Shown here in pieces: positions 17,512 to 27,498 of a DNA stretch of 53,896 nt (within the stretch, counting starts at the first letter, position 1; each line of letters opens with the position of its first letter). Source of the stretch: Methylocystis sp. (GTDB lineage Bacteria; Pseudomonadota; Alphaproteobacteria; Rhizobiales; Beijerinckiaceae); the NCBI GenBank assembly GCA_022843405.1, contig JALHNQ010000020.1, positions 1 to 53,896 of the forward strand, written 5' to 3'. Under the pieces are notes generated by a model. That model was not told where the DNA came from. It saw nothing but the letters and a program-made list of their open reading frames with translations, and made no database searches. The translations under genes and the position numbers were made by a program.

Positions 17512-18965
17512 GCCGCACGCTGATGATCCAGGGCACGGGCTCCGACGTCGGCAAATCGCTCCTTGTCGCCGGACTGGCGCGCGCTTTCGCCAATCGCGGC
17601 GTCAGGGTCGCGCCCTTTAAGCCGCAAAACATGTCGAATAACGCCGCGGTGACTGTCGACGGCGGCGAGATCGGTCGCGCCCAGGCCTTGCAAGCGCGCG
17701 CCGCGCGGCTTACGCCTCGCATTGATATGAATCCGGTGCTGCTCAAACCGCAAGGCGCCTCGGGGGCGCAAATCATCGTGCAGGGACGGGTCGTCGGCCA
17801 GGCGCAGGCGCGCGACTATCAGGAGTTGAAGCCGCGCCTGATGCAATCCGTGCTTGACAGCTATGCGCGACTGAAAGCGGAAGCGGACATGGTCATCGTC
17901 GAGGGCGCCGGCAGCGCCGCCGAGGTCAATCTGCGCAGAAACGACATCGCCAATATGGGCTTCGCCCGCGAAGTCGGCGCGCCGGTCGCGCTTGTCGGCG
18001 ACATCGACCGCGGCGGCGTCATCGCGCAACTCATCGGCTGCAAGGCGGCGCTCGACGATGATGACGCGGCGATGATCGAAGGCTTCATCGTCAACAAATT
18101 TCGCGGCGACGCTTCGCTTTTTGACGACGGCCTGCGCTTCATTGCGGAACGCACGGGCTGGCGCTCGCTCGGGCTCGTCCCATTCTTCGCCGCCGCCGCG
18201 CGGCTGCCCGCTGAAGACGCCTTCGGATTGCGCGGACAACGCCATCATCATGGCGACGGCGTCGTGATCGCGGTTCCGCTCCTGCCGCATATCGCCAATT
18301 TTGACGATCTTGATCCGTTGAAGGCGGAGCAGGGCGTTCGCGTGATCTTTCTCAAGGATAGAGAACCGCTGCCGCTGGAAACGCAATTCGTCATTCTGCC
18401 GGGCTCGAAGGCGACGATCGCCGATCTCGCGGCGCTGCGCGCCAATGGCTGGGACATCGACATTCTCGCGCATGTGCGTCGCGGCGGCCGTGTCTTCGGC
18501 GTCTGTGGCGGCTATCAGATGCTCGGCCGCGTCATACGCGACCCGTTCGGCGTCGAGGGGATCGCCGGCGAAGCACGGGGGTTGGGTCTTCTCGATATTG
18601 AGACCTCGCTGACCGGCGAAAAGACGCTCACCCCCGTCAGCGGCCATGCGCCGATGTTCGACGCGTCTTTTCGCGGCTATGAGATGCATGTCGGCGAAAC
18701 TTCCGGCCGAGATCGTGAGCGGCCCGTGTTGCGGCTTGCGGACGGACGCGCGGATGGCGCGATCTCGCGTGACGGCCTTGTCGCGGGCGCCTATGCGCAT
18801 GGGCTATTCGCCGATGACGACTTGCGCGCGTCGCTGCTGCGCATGCTCGGCGCGCCGCCGTCGCCGCTGCGTTATGAGGAGTCGGTCGAAGAAACGCTCG
18901 ACGCGCTCGCGGCGCATTGCGCGCGGCATATCGATCTCGACGCGCTGTGGGAGATGGCGCGATGA
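17508..18965 (+). CDS. cobQ: Cobyric acid synthase
   Basis: A 485-residue glutamine-dependent amidotransferase that amidates positions b, d, e and g of adenosylcobyrinate a,c-diamide. The N-terminal P-loop [20 protein letters not shown] and [12 protein letters not shown] are hallmark motifs. The C-terminal glutaminase domain carries the Cys nucleophile in [10 protein letters not shown] and a late His in YAHGLF. Full family length. Coupled to cobK (ATGA at 17508) and to cobC (ATGA at 18962). Confidence 0.95.
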   Translation: MSRTLMIQGTGSDVGKSLLVAGLARAFANRGVRVAPFKPQNMSNNAAVTVDGGEIGRAQALQARAARLTPRIDMNPVLLKPQGASGAQIIVQGRVVGQAQARDYQELKPRLMQSVLDSYARLKAEADMVIVEGAGSAAEVNLRRNDIANMGFAREVGAPVALVGDIDRGGVIAQLIGCKAALDDDDAAMIEGFIVNKFRGDASLFDDGLRFIAERTGWRSLGLVPFFAAAARLPAEDAFGLRGQRHHHGDGVVIAVPLLPHIANFDDLDPLKAEQGVRVIFLKDREPLPLETQFVILPGSKATIADLAALRANGWDIDILAHVRRGGRVFGVCGGYQMLGRVIRDPFGVEGIAGEARGLGLLDIETSLTGEKTLTPVSGHAPMFDASFRGYEMHVGETSGRDRERPVLRLADGRADGAISRDGLVAGAYAHGLFADDDLRASLLRMLGAPPSPLRYEESVEETLDALAAHCARHIDLDALWEMAR

Positions 18966-19990
18966 CGGCGCATTCTACAATCGGCGCGCCGCCGACCGTC
19001 GCGCATGGCGGGCGGTTAGACGCCGCGCGGCGTCTCTATCCCGATGCGCCGCAGCCTTGGATCGATCTGTCGACGGGCGTCAATCCGCACGCTTATCCAT
19101 TGCCGCAGCTTGCCGACGAGGTCTTTACGCGGCTTCCCGACGATGACGCCTTCGCCGCGCTCGAGAGCGCCGCACGCCGGAACTATGGCGTTCCGGCCGG
19201 CGCGGACATCGTCGCGGGCGCCGGGACGCAAGCCTTCATTCAATTGCTGCCTCGCGTCTTTCCGGCGAAACGAGTCGCGGCGCTTGGCTTCACCTATGCG
19301 GAGCACGCCGCCTGTTGGGCGGCCTCGGGCGCTAAGGTCGAGGTCGTTGAAACCATGGAAGCGCTTGCGGACGCCGATGTCGGCGTGATCGTCAATCCGA
19401 ATAACCCGGATGGACGCTTAGTCGAACCCGACGAGATCCTGTCCGTTGCCAGTCCGATGTCGCAACGCGACCGCCTGTTGATCGTCGATGAATCATTCAT
19501 GGACTTCACGCCGGAACGCAGCGTGGCGCGTTTCGCCAACGATACGGCCCTCGTCGTGCTGCGGTCCTTCGGCAAGGCCTATGGCCTCCCTGGCGTGCGG
19601 CTTGGCTTCGCCCTCTGCTCGCGGGCGCGGGGCGCGAGACTTCGCGCCACGCTCGGGCCGTGGGCCGTATCTGGACCAGCGCTCGCCATCGGGGCCCGCG
19701 CGCTTGCGGACGACGCATGGCGCGCCAGCGCGGCGCAAGAGCGAGCGCGAGACGCCGCGCGCCTCGACAGGTTTCTGATCCAGGCGGGTTTTCAAGTCGC
19801 AGGCGGAACGACGCTGTTTCGGCTGGCGTCGCATTCGCAAGCCGCGCGCTGGTTCACGAGTCTCGCATCGCGCGGGGTGTTGACGCGCGCTTTCGCCGAA
19901 AAGCCGGACTGGCTGCGATTTGGTCTGCCGGGGAATGACGCCGCCTGGTCGCGTCTCGCCGAAGCGCTGGAGAGCGTCGATGGCGGCTGA
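18962..19990 (+). CDS. cobC: Threonine-phosphate decarboxylase (CobC/CobD type)
   Basis: A 342-residue PLP enzyme of the aspartate aminotransferase fold. It should produce (R)-1-amino-2-propanol phosphate, the linker of the nucleotide loop. Visible motifs are [12 protein letters not shown] near the N-terminus, NPNNPDG, and the PLP lysine in [19 protein letters not shown] 18962 overlaps the cobQ stop; the frame is open upstream but that would run into cobQ. The next gene, bluB, starts before this one ends. Confidence 0.87.
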   Translation: MTAHSTIGAPPTVAHGGRLDAARRLYPDAPQPWIDLSTGVNPHAYPLPQLADEVFTRLPDDDAFAALESAARRNYGVPAGADIVAGAGTQAFIQLLPRVFPAKRVAALGFTYAEHAACWAASGAKVEVVETMEALADADVGVIVNPNNPDGRLVEPDEILSVASPMSQRDRLLIVDESFMDFTPERSVARFANDTALVVLRSFGKAYGLPGVRLGFALCSRARGARLRATLGPWAVSGPALAIGARALADDAWRASAAQERARDAARLDRFLIQAGFQVAGGTTLFRLASHSQAARWFTSLASRGVLTRAFAEKPDWLRFGLPGNDAAWSRLAEALESVDGG

Positions 19991-20708
19991 CGCGCCTGAA
20001 ACGACGAACCAGCCGCAAGCCGCGCAACTCGCGCCAGCCGAGGCGTTCAGCGAGGCCGAGCGCGCCGCGATCTATCGCGTCATCCACTCGCGCCGCGACG
20101 TGCGTGATGAATTCCTTGCCGACGACGTGCCGCGCGAAGTGTTGCTGCGAATCCTCGACGCCGCGCATCACGCACCGTCCGTCGGCTTCATGCAGCCGTG
20201 GAACTTTATTGTCGTCAGGGACATCGACAAGCGACGCGCCGCTCATGAGGCGTTTATGCGCGCCTGTGAGGCCGAAGAACAGACGTTGGAGCCCGAGCGG
20301 CGACCGCTCTATCGGAGCCTTAAGCTGCAAGGGATCATGAAGGCGCCGCTCAATATTTGCGTTACCTGCGACCGCGCCCGCTTTGGGGCGACAGGGCTCG
20401 GACGCAGCCAGCAGCCTGACACGGACATTCTCAGCACCGCCTGCGCGGTGCAAAATCTATGGCTTGCGGCGCGCGCCGAAGGCGTCGGCGTCGGGTGGGT
20501 GAGTATTCTGAAGGAAGCCGATCTTAGGCATATATTAAATATTCCCAATGAGATAGCGATCATTGCCTATCTCTGTGTCGGCTATGTCGCCAAGGCCTAT
20601 GCGTCGCCGGAACTCGAGGTCAAGCGCTGGGCGTCGCGTCTTCCTTTGGAGAATCTGATCTTCGAGGACAGCTGGGGAAAGCTGGCCGCTTCCACAAACC
20701 CGCCTTAA
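19980..20708 (+). CDS. bluB: 5,6-dimethylbenzimidazole synthase
   Basis: A 242-residue nitroreductase-like flavoenzyme that cannibalises FMNH2 with oxygen to make 5,6-dimethylbenzimidazole, the lower ligand of B12. Diagnostic stretches are YRVIHSRRDVRDEF, HHAPSVGFMQPWNF, the GVGVGWVSIL region and LCVGYV. ATG 19980 lies inside the last codons of cobC, so translation is coupled; the frame upstream is not preferred because it sits within cobC. Its presence shows the organism should make complete cobalamin aerobically rather than rely on salvaged base. About 20 residues before the nitroreductase core are low-complexity. Confidence 0.94.
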   Translation: MAADAPETTNQPQAAQLAPAEAFSEAERAAIYRVIHSRRDVRDEFLADDVPREVLLRILDAAHHAPSVGFMQPWNFIVVRDIDKRRAAHEAFMRACEAEEQTLEPERRPLYRSLKLQGIMKAPLNICVTCDRARFGATGLGRSQQPDTDILSTACAVQNLWLAARAEGVGVGWVSILKEADLRHILNIPNEIAIIAYLCVGYVAKAYASPELEVKRWASRLPLENLIFEDSWGKLAASTNPP

Positions 20709-20859
20709 ATAGCTGAAAGGCTGAGCCCAGCTTTCCTGTGGACGACTTGAATCAACCCGTGAGCGAAGCTGGCTTTTTCAGCACGACGCGTAAATGGTTG
20801 GAGCAGCGAGAACCGCCGGATAGTCGAAGCTCCAATTCGGGGGCGTCGGAGACGCGAAC

Positions 20860-21147
20860 ATGGCGCCGGTTAACTTGGAACAGCTGTTCGAAAAGACTTT
20901 CCCCCTCGCCAACAACACGATCCTGACCGTCACGGAAGTGCCGGACTGCGAAGAGCAACTGCTGAGACTGTTTGAACGCGCCATGCTGCGCGGTTTCGAC
21001 AATCACGCGCCGCTGACGCAGATCCAGTTGCCGATGGAGCGCTTTCCCGATCTCGATTCGAAGTTCTGGCATGTGCCGATCGAGGATTGCGGCGCCGCCC
21101 AGGTGTTGCGCTTCTTCTTCGAGACGCCGCAGGCTCAGGCCCAGTAG
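20860..21147 (+). CDS. Hypothetical protein, 95 residues
   Basis: A short protein of unknown function with no signal peptide or membrane segment. It is acidic and soluble-looking, with MAPVNLEQLFEKTFPLANN at the start and an aromatic stretch RFFFETPQAQAQ at the end. GGAGACGCGAAC directly before the ATG gives a good ribosome site, supporting a real gene. It follows bluB by 151 bases, with a weak hairpin in between, and is convergent with the RND operon. I do not recognise a family. It could be a small accessory to a neighbour, but nothing shows which. Confidence 0.6.
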   Translation: MAPVNLEQLFEKTFPLANNTILTVTEVPDCEEQLLRLFERAMLRGFDNHAPLTQIQLPMERFPDLDSKFWHVPIEDCGAAQVLRFFFETPQAQAQ

Positions 21148-21253
21148 ATCATCCCGTCTTTGGGCGCAATCGCCCGAATGTAGCGATCGATGCTAGAGCG
21201 CTCGCTTTGCGCGAAAATTCGTCGGCCATTTTTTCGCGAGCCGCGCTCCAACC

Positions 21254-24200
21254 TCAAGCGCCGTGGGCTTTGAGCGGCGTGACGCGCTCATGCGCCGGCG
21301 CAGCTGGCCGCTTACGCCGAAGCTTGCTCATCAGCAGATAGATCACCGGGGTCGTGTAGAGCGTCAGCGCCTGGCTGAGCAGCAATCCGCCGACGATGGT
21401 GATGCCGAGCGGACGCCGAAGTTCGGCGCCGATCCCCGTCGCGAAGGCGAGCGGCAGCGCCCCGAAAATCGCTGCGAGCGTCGTCATCAGAATGGGACGG
21501 AATCTTTCGCGCGCCGCTGCGAGCGCGGCGTCGCGCACGGACATGCCGCTTTCGCGCTCCGCCTGCAGGGCGAAGTCGACCAGCATGATGCCGTTCTTCT
21601 TGACGATGCCGATCAGCAGTAGAATGCCGATGAAGGCGATGATGGTGAATTCGACGCCGAACAATTCGAGCGACAGCAGCGCCCCGAGACCGGCGGACGG
21701 CAGCGTCGAGATGATCGTAATCGGATGGATCAGGCTCTCGTAAAGAATGCCGAGAATAATGTAGACCGAGAGGAGGGCGGCGAGGATCAGCGAGGCCATC
21801 CCGGCCGCGACTTTCTGGAAATCCGCCACCTCGCCGGCGAATTCGGCGCGAAGGCCGCCCGGCGGATTGAGTTCCGCGATCGCTGCTTCGATTGCAGCGA
21901 CGGTCGCGTCGAGACTATAGCCGGGCGCGACATTGTAAGAAATCGTCGTCGCCGGCACCACGCCCTGATGATTGACGACGAGAGGCGCCGAGCTGCGTTC
22001 GATATGGGCGAGCGCGGTCAGGGGAATCTGGTCGCCGGTGGCTGACGAGACATAAACTCCCGCAAGATCGCGAATGTCTCGCTGCCGTTCGAGCGGCGTT
22101 TCATAGATCACGCGATATTGGTTGCGCTGCGTATAGATGATTGCGTCTTGCCGTTGGCCGAACGCGCTGTTCAGCGCGGCGTCGATGGCGGCGATCTGCA
22201 CATTCATGCGCGAGGCGGCGTTGCGATCGATGACGACCTTGGCGCGCAGCCCGCCGCGCTCCTGGTCGGTGGCCACGTCGGCGAGTTCGGGCGCTTGTTT
22301 CAGGCGCGCCAACACCTTGTCGCGCCACGCCTCGAGGATTTCGACCGACGGGCTCGACAGCGTGAACTGATATTGCGCCTTGCTGAGCCGGCCGCCCGCC
22401 CTTAAGTCCTGGGAAGGCACCATATAAACGGCCAGGCCGGGAATCTTGGCGAATTGGCCGCGCAGGCGCGCGATGACCTCCTTGCTTGAGGCGCGCCGCT
22501 CGTCCGCCGACTTCAAGGCGACGAACAGCCGGCCCTGATTCATCGAGGCGGTCAGATTCGTGGCGCCGATGAACGAGCCGACATTGACCACATCCGGATC
22601 AGCGAGCAGCGTTTCCGACGCGAGCCTTTGCAACCGCACCATCTCGGAGAAAGACACGTCCCCCGCCGCCTCGGTCGTTCCATTGATCAGGCCGATATCG
22701 TCTTGCGGCAGCGTGCCCTTGGGGATCGTCTGGTAGAGGCGGACGGTCCAGGCGATCGAAACGATCACCACAATAAGGGTGGCCCACGGATGATCGATCA
22801 CCGGCCGCAGGGTGCGCCCGTATAAATCTATGATCCTGTCGAGAGCGCCTTCGACGATCCGATCGAAGCGCGATGGCGGCTTCTCGGGCGGCGTGGGCAG
22901 GCGCGCGCAGATCATCGGCGTCACCGTCAGCGAAATGACGGTCGAAATCGCTATGGCGAAAGTCAGCGTCCAGGCGAATTCGCGCATTAGCCGACCCATC
23001 ACGCCTTCCATGAAGAGCAGCGGAATAAAGACGGCAACGAGCGAGAGGCTGATCGATAGGACAGTGAAGCCGATCTGCTTGGCGCCCACCAGCGCCGCCT
23101 CGATACGGTTCAGACCGCGCTCGGCGTTGCTCTGGATGTTTTCGATCATGACGATCGCGTCGTCGACGACGAAGCCGACCGAGACCGTCAGGGCCATCAG
23201 CGATAGATTATCGAGCGAGAAACCGGCGGCCCACATCGCCGCGCAAGTGCCGACCAGAGAAAGCGGCACGGTGACGCCGGCGGCGATGACCGGCGTCGAA
23301 CGGCGCAGAAAAACATAAACGACGATCATCACCAGCAGAACGGAGATCGCCAGCGTCCGCTGAATGTCATGAATGCTGGCGCGAATCGTTTGCGTTCGGT
23401 CGCTGAGCACATCGATCTTGACGCCGCTTGGGATCCATTCCTGAAGCCGCGGCAGCAGCGACTTAATCTTATCGACCGTTTCGATCACATTGGCGTTGGG
23501 CTGTTTGGTGACGATAAGGAGCACGGCGGGCTTGCCGTTGAACCAGCCGGCGGCGTTGCGGTTTTTTACGCTGCGCTCGATCGTGGCGACGTCGCCAAGC
23601 TTGACCACCGCCCCGTTGCGCGATGCGATGACGATATTGCGATAATCATCGGGGGTCGATAGCTGATCGGTCGTCGCAAGCGTGATCTCGCGAGAATCGC
23701 CGCCGAGCGCGCCAACCGAGGAATGGGCGTTGGCGGCGTTGAGCGCATTGGCGACGGCGTCGACGCCGAGTCCCATGGCGGCGAGCCGCGCGCTGTCGAC
23801 CTGGACGCGGATCGCCGGCTGTTCGGCGCCGGCGAGGCGCGCCTCGGCGACGCCTGGAACCTGCGAAACGCGCTGCACGATCACGGAGTCGGCCGCATCG
23901 AAAATTGCGCTCGTCGGCAGAGTGTCTGAGGTCATCGCCAACACGAGCACGGGCATGCCGGACTGGCTCGCCTTTCGATAGGTCGGCTTCGTCGGCAGAT
24001 CGGCCGGCAGGTCGGTGAGCGCGGCGTTGAGCGCCGCCTGCACGTCGCGCGCGGCGGCGTCGATGTTTTTCGTAAGATCGAACTGAGCGATGATTTGCGT
24101 CGAACCGAGCGAATTGGTTGAAGTCAATTCGTTCAGGCCGGAGATGGTGGATAGACGCCGCTCGAGCGGCGCTGCGACCGACGCCGCCATGGTCTGAGGA

Positions 24201-24364
24201 TCAGCGCCGGGCCGCAGCGCGGCAATGCCGACGACCGGGAAATCGACCTCCGGGAGGCTCGCGACGGGCAGGAAAAAGTAGGCGACGGCTCCGACGAGAA
24301 ACAACGCGCCCGCAAGCAGCGTCGTCGCGACCGGCCGCTTGATGAAAGGCGCCGAGACGTTCAC
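21254..24364 (-). CDS. mdtC: RND multidrug efflux permease, MdtC-like
   Basis: A 1036-residue inner membrane permease of the HAE1 RND family. It starts MNVSAPFIKRPVATTLLAGA, like MdtB/MdtC. It has the two large periplasmic loops and the helix 4 stretch GFVVDDAIVMIENIQ containing the DD proton-relay pair. It uses the proton gradient to extrude amphipathic compounds through an adaptor and an outer membrane channel. It overlaps the preceding permease by ATGA-type overlap (24361-24364). In E. coli MdtB and MdtC form a 2:1 heterotrimer; the tandem pair here suggests the same. Assignment as the C subunit rests on gene order and sequence style. Confidence 0.88.
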   Translation of the reverse strand: MNVSAPFIKRPVATTLLAGALFLVGAVAYFFLPVASLPEVDFPVVGIAALRPGADPQTMAASVAAPLERRLSTISGLNELTSTNSLGSTQIIAQFDLTKNIDAAARDVQAALNAALTDLPADLPTKPTYRKASQSGMPVLVLAMTSDTLPTSAIFDAADSVIVQRVSQVPGVAEARLAGAEQPAIRVQVDSARLAAMGLGVDAVANALNAANAHSSVGALGGDSREITLATTDQLSTPDDYRNIVIASRNGAVVKLGDVATIERSVKNRNAAGWFNGKPAVLLIVTKQPNANVIETVDKIKSLLPRLQEWIPSGVKIDVLSDRTQTIRASIHDIQRTLAISVLLVMIVVYVFLRRSTPVIAAGVTVPLSLVGTCAAMWAAGFSLDNLSLMALTVSVGFVVDDAIVMIENIQSNAERGLNRIEAALVGAKQIGFTVLSISLSLVAVFIPLLFMEGVMGRLMREFAWTLTFAIAISTVISLTVTPMICARLPTPPEKPPSRFDRIVEGALDRIIDLYGRTLRPVIDHPWATLIVVIVSIAWTVRLYQTIPKGTLPQDDIGLINGTTEAAGDVSFSEMVRLQRLASETLLADPDVVNVGSFIGATNLTASMNQGRLFVALKSADERRASSKEVIARLRGQFAKIPGLAVYMVPSQDLRAGGRLSKAQYQFTLSSPSVEILEAWRDKVLARLKQAPELADVATDQERGGLRAKVVIDRNAASRMNVQIAAIDAALNSAFGQRQDAIIYTQRNQYRVIYETPLERQRDIRDLAGVYVSSATGDQIPLTALAHIERSSAPLVVNHQGVVPATTISYNVAPGYSLDATVAAIEAAIAELNPPGGLRAEFAGEVADFQKVAAGMASLILAALLSVYIILGILYESLIHPITIISTLPSAGLGALLSLELFGVEFTIIAFIGILLLIGIVKKNGIMLVDFALQAERESGMSVRDAALAAARERFRPILMTTLAAIFGALPLAFATGIGAELRRPLGITIVGGLLLSQALTLYTTPVIYLLMSKLRRKRPAAPAHERVTPLKAHGA

Positions 24365-27300
24365 TCGGCGGCCTCGCGCGTTGGCGGCTTGGGCAGCTCG
24401 ACGACTCCGCTCTCCCCAGCGAACCGAGGCTCGGCCGGCGGCGACAGCCGAACCCGCAGACGTTCCACGGCGAGATAGATGACAGGCGTCGTATAAAGCG
24501 TCAGCGCCTGCGAGAGCAGCAAGCCGCCGATGATCGCCACGCCGAGCGGAATGCGCAGCTCGCTCCCCGGCCCATGCGACAGCGCAAGCGGCAGAGCGCC
24601 GAAAAGCGCCGCAAGCGTCGTCATCATGATGGGGCGGAAGCGCTGATGGCAGGCGCGCACGATTGCGTCACGCGCCGAGAGTCCGTCATCGCGTTCGGCG
24701 TCCAGAGCGAAGTCGATCATCATGATCGCATTCTTCTTGACGATGCCCATCAGCAGAACGATGCCGATCAGCGCGACAATCGACATTTCGATGTGGAAGG
24801 CGAGCAGCGCGAGCAGCGCGCCGACGCCCGCCGACGGTAGAGTCGTCAACACGGTGAAGGGATGGGCGAAACTCTCGTAAAGAACGCCGAGCACTACATA
24901 GATCGACACGATCGCCGCGAGAATAAGCCAGGGTTCGGTCGCCAGCGACTTGTTGAACTCGGCGGCGTCCGCGTTGAAGACGCCGAGGATTGACGACGGC
25001 ATGCCGATAGCGGCTTCCGCTTCGGCGATCATTTTCACCGCGTCGCCTAGCGCATAACCCTCGGCAAGATCGAAACTGATGGTCGAGGCGGGAAACTGAT
25101 CCTGATGGGCGACGGAAAGCGGCGCGGAAAGATCTTCCATACGCACAAAAGTCGCAAGCGGGGTCTGCGGTCCGCCGCCAAGCGGCGCGACGTAAAGTTT
25201 CTGCAAAGCCGACGCATCGCGCAGATATTGCGGCGCCGCTTCGAGAATCACGCGATATTGATTCGACTGCGTGTAAATCGTCGAAATCTGCCGTTGCCCA
25301 AAGGCGTCGTTCAGCGCGTCGTCGACGTCTTGCGCGGTAATGCCGAGCCGCCCCATTTTCTCGCGGTCGATCCGCATGAGCGTGCGCAAGCCGCCTTCCT
25401 GCGTTTCGGCGGCGACGTTGCGCAAGCCTGGCGTCATGCGCAGACGGTCGAGCAGACGGTTGGACCAAGTCAGCAATTCGCCGCCGTCAGCAGAAGTCAG
25501 CGTATATTGATATTGGGATCGGCTCTGCCGGGTCGTGATCTGGATGTCTTGGACCGGCTGAACATAGAGGGTGACTCCCGGGGTTTTCTCGCCTGCCGCC
25601 TTCAGACGGTCGGCGATCCTTTCGGCGTTTTCCTGGCGTTCGCCATGCGGACGCAGCGTCACGGCGAGCCGCGCGACATTGATCGTCGCGTTGAGGGGGC
25701 CAACGCCCAGCACCGACGTTACGCCGTTCACGTCGGGATCCTGGCGAAACGCTTCGGCGACCTTCGCCTGCAGCTCGGTCATCTTGTCGAAGGATGCGTC
25801 CGGCGACGCTTCCATCACCGCTGACAGCACGCTGGTGTCCTGCCGCGGCAGGAAGCCCTTGGGAATGATGGCGTAGAGCGCGACGGTAAGCGCCAGCGTC
25901 GCGACGGTGAGCGCAAGCATGAATGTCTCGCGCTTGAGCGCCCAATCGAGCGATACGTGATATGCGCGGTCGAGCGCCAGCGAAAGCGTCTCCAATCGCG
26001 ACGTTCGCCCCGGCGGCGGCGCAAACCGCAGCAGCGCCGCGCAAAGCATCGGCGTCAGGGTGAGCGAGATCGCCGCCGAGACGACAACGGCCATTGTCAG
26101 CGTCAGCGCGAATTCGCGGAACATCCGTCCGACGATGCCGGTCATGAATAAGAGCGGTATGAACACCGCGATGAGCGAGACGGTAAGAGATACGACCGTG
26201 AAGCTGATCTGGCGCGCGCCGTCGAGCGCGGCTTGACGCGGCGCTTTGCCCTCTTCGATGTTGCGCACGATGTTTTCGATCATCACGATCGCATCGTCGA
26301 CGATGAAGCCCGTGCCGATGGTCAGCGCCATCAACGACAGATTGTCGAGCGAGAACCCCGCCGCCCACATGGTGGCGAATGTGGCGATGATCGAGAGCGG
26401 CAGGCTGACGCCGGCGATGACGGTCGCACGCCAGCTCCGCAAAAACATCAGCACGACAAGCACGACGAGGGCCGCGGCGATGACAAGCGTCAACTGAACC
26501 TCGAAAATTGAGGCGCGGATCGTTACGGTGCGGTCATTGACGATTTCGAGAGTCATGCCGGCGGGAAGCGCCCGTTGAATCTGCGGCAGCTCGCTCTTCA
26601 CCAATTCGACAGTGTTGATGATGTTGGCGCCGGGCTGGCGCAACACGTCGAGAACCACCGTCTGCTCGCCGTTGTGCCAGCCGCCGACGCGCGCGTTCTC
26701 CAGCCCGTCGAGGACTTGCGCCACGTCACGAAGCATCACCGGCGCATTATTGCGCCAAGCGACGATGATGCCTCCGTACTGACTCGCGTGCAGAATCTGG
26801 TCGTTGGCGTCCAGCACGTATGACTGTCGCCTGCCGTCAAGCGAGCCCTTGGCGCCGGCGACATTCGCCGAAGCTATGGCGAGGCGCAAATCCTCCATAC
26901 TGATGCGATTGGCCGCGAGGCGCGCGAGATCGGCCTGAATGCGCACAGCCGGCCGGACGCCGCCCTGCACCGACACGCGGCCGACTCCCGTGACCTGCGA
27001 GAGCTGCGGCGCGATCAGCGTGTCGGCGCGATCGCTCAAATCGCGCAGAGTCGCGGTTTTCGAACGCAGCGTCAGCGTCAGGATTGGCGTGTCGGCGGGG
27101 TTAACCTTGGCGTAGACGGGCGGATACGGCAGGTTGCGCGGCAGCGTCGAGGCGGCGGCGTTGATCGCCGCCTGAATGTCTTGCGCGGCCGCGTCGATGT
27201 TGCGGTCGAGATCGAATTGCAGCGTGATCTGCGAAAGCCCGAAGGAGCTTTGCGACGACATGCTGGTCAGCGACGGAATCTGGCCGAACTGTCGTTCGAG

Positions 27301-27498
27301 CGACGCCGTCACCAGCGATGCGATCGTATCGGGATTAGCGCCGGGGAGCTGCGTCGTCACCTGAATGGTCGGAAAATCGACCTGCGGCAACGGCGAGACG
27401 GGAAGTCGCAAATACCCCATCACGCCAAACAGCAGCATGGCGAACGCCAAAAGCGACGTCGCCACCGGCCGGCGGATGAAGGGCGCGGATACGTTCAT
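24361..27498 (-). CDS. mdtB: RND multidrug efflux permease, MdtB-like
   Basis: A 1045-residue HAE1-type permease and partner of the next gene. It begins MNVSAPFIRRPVATSLLAFA and carries the helix 4 segment GFIVDDAIVMIENIV with the paired aspartates needed for proton coupling. The two permeases are clearly paralogous, sharing many short blocks (for example AAGFSLDNLSLMALT), but differ enough to be an old duplication rather than recent. It overlaps the adaptor gene upstream and the second permease downstream, so all are made from one message. Confidence 0.88.
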   Translation of the reverse strand: MNVSAPFIRRPVATSLLAFAMLLFGVMGYLRLPVSPLPQVDFPTIQVTTQLPGANPDTIASLVTASLERQFGQIPSLTSMSSQSSFGLSQITLQFDLDRNIDAAAQDIQAAINAAASTLPRNLPYPPVYAKVNPADTPILTLTLRSKTATLRDLSDRADTLIAPQLSQVTGVGRVSVQGGVRPAVRIQADLARLAANRISMEDLRLAIASANVAGAKGSLDGRRQSYVLDANDQILHASQYGGIIVAWRNNAPVMLRDVAQVLDGLENARVGGWHNGEQTVVLDVLRQPGANIINTVELVKSELPQIQRALPAGMTLEIVNDRTVTIRASIFEVQLTLVIAAALVVLVVLMFLRSWRATVIAGVSLPLSIIATFATMWAAGFSLDNLSLMALTIGTGFIVDDAIVMIENIVRNIEEGKAPRQAALDGARQISFTVVSLTVSLIAVFIPLLFMTGIVGRMFREFALTLTMAVVVSAAISLTLTPMLCAALLRFAPPPGRTSRLETLSLALDRAYHVSLDWALKRETFMLALTVATLALTVALYAIIPKGFLPRQDTSVLSAVMEASPDASFDKMTELQAKVAEAFRQDPDVNGVTSVLGVGPLNATINVARLAVTLRPHGERQENAERIADRLKAAGEKTPGVTLYVQPVQDIQITTRQSRSQYQYTLTSADGGELLTWSNRLLDRLRMTPGLRNVAAETQEGGLRTLMRIDREKMGRLGITAQDVDDALNDAFGQRQISTIYTQSNQYRVILEAAPQYLRDASALQKLYVAPLGGGPQTPLATFVRMEDLSAPLSVAHQDQFPASTISFDLAEGYALGDAVKMIAEAEAAIGMPSSILGVFNADAAEFNKSLATEPWLILAAIVSIYVVLGVLYESFAHPFTVLTTLPSAGVGALLALLAFHIEMSIVALIGIVLLMGIVKKNAIMMIDFALDAERDDGLSARDAIVRACHQRFRPIMMTTLAALFGALPLALSHGPGSELRIPLGVAIIGGLLLSQALTLYTTPVIYLAVERLRVRLSPPAEPRFAGESGVVELPKPPTREAAE

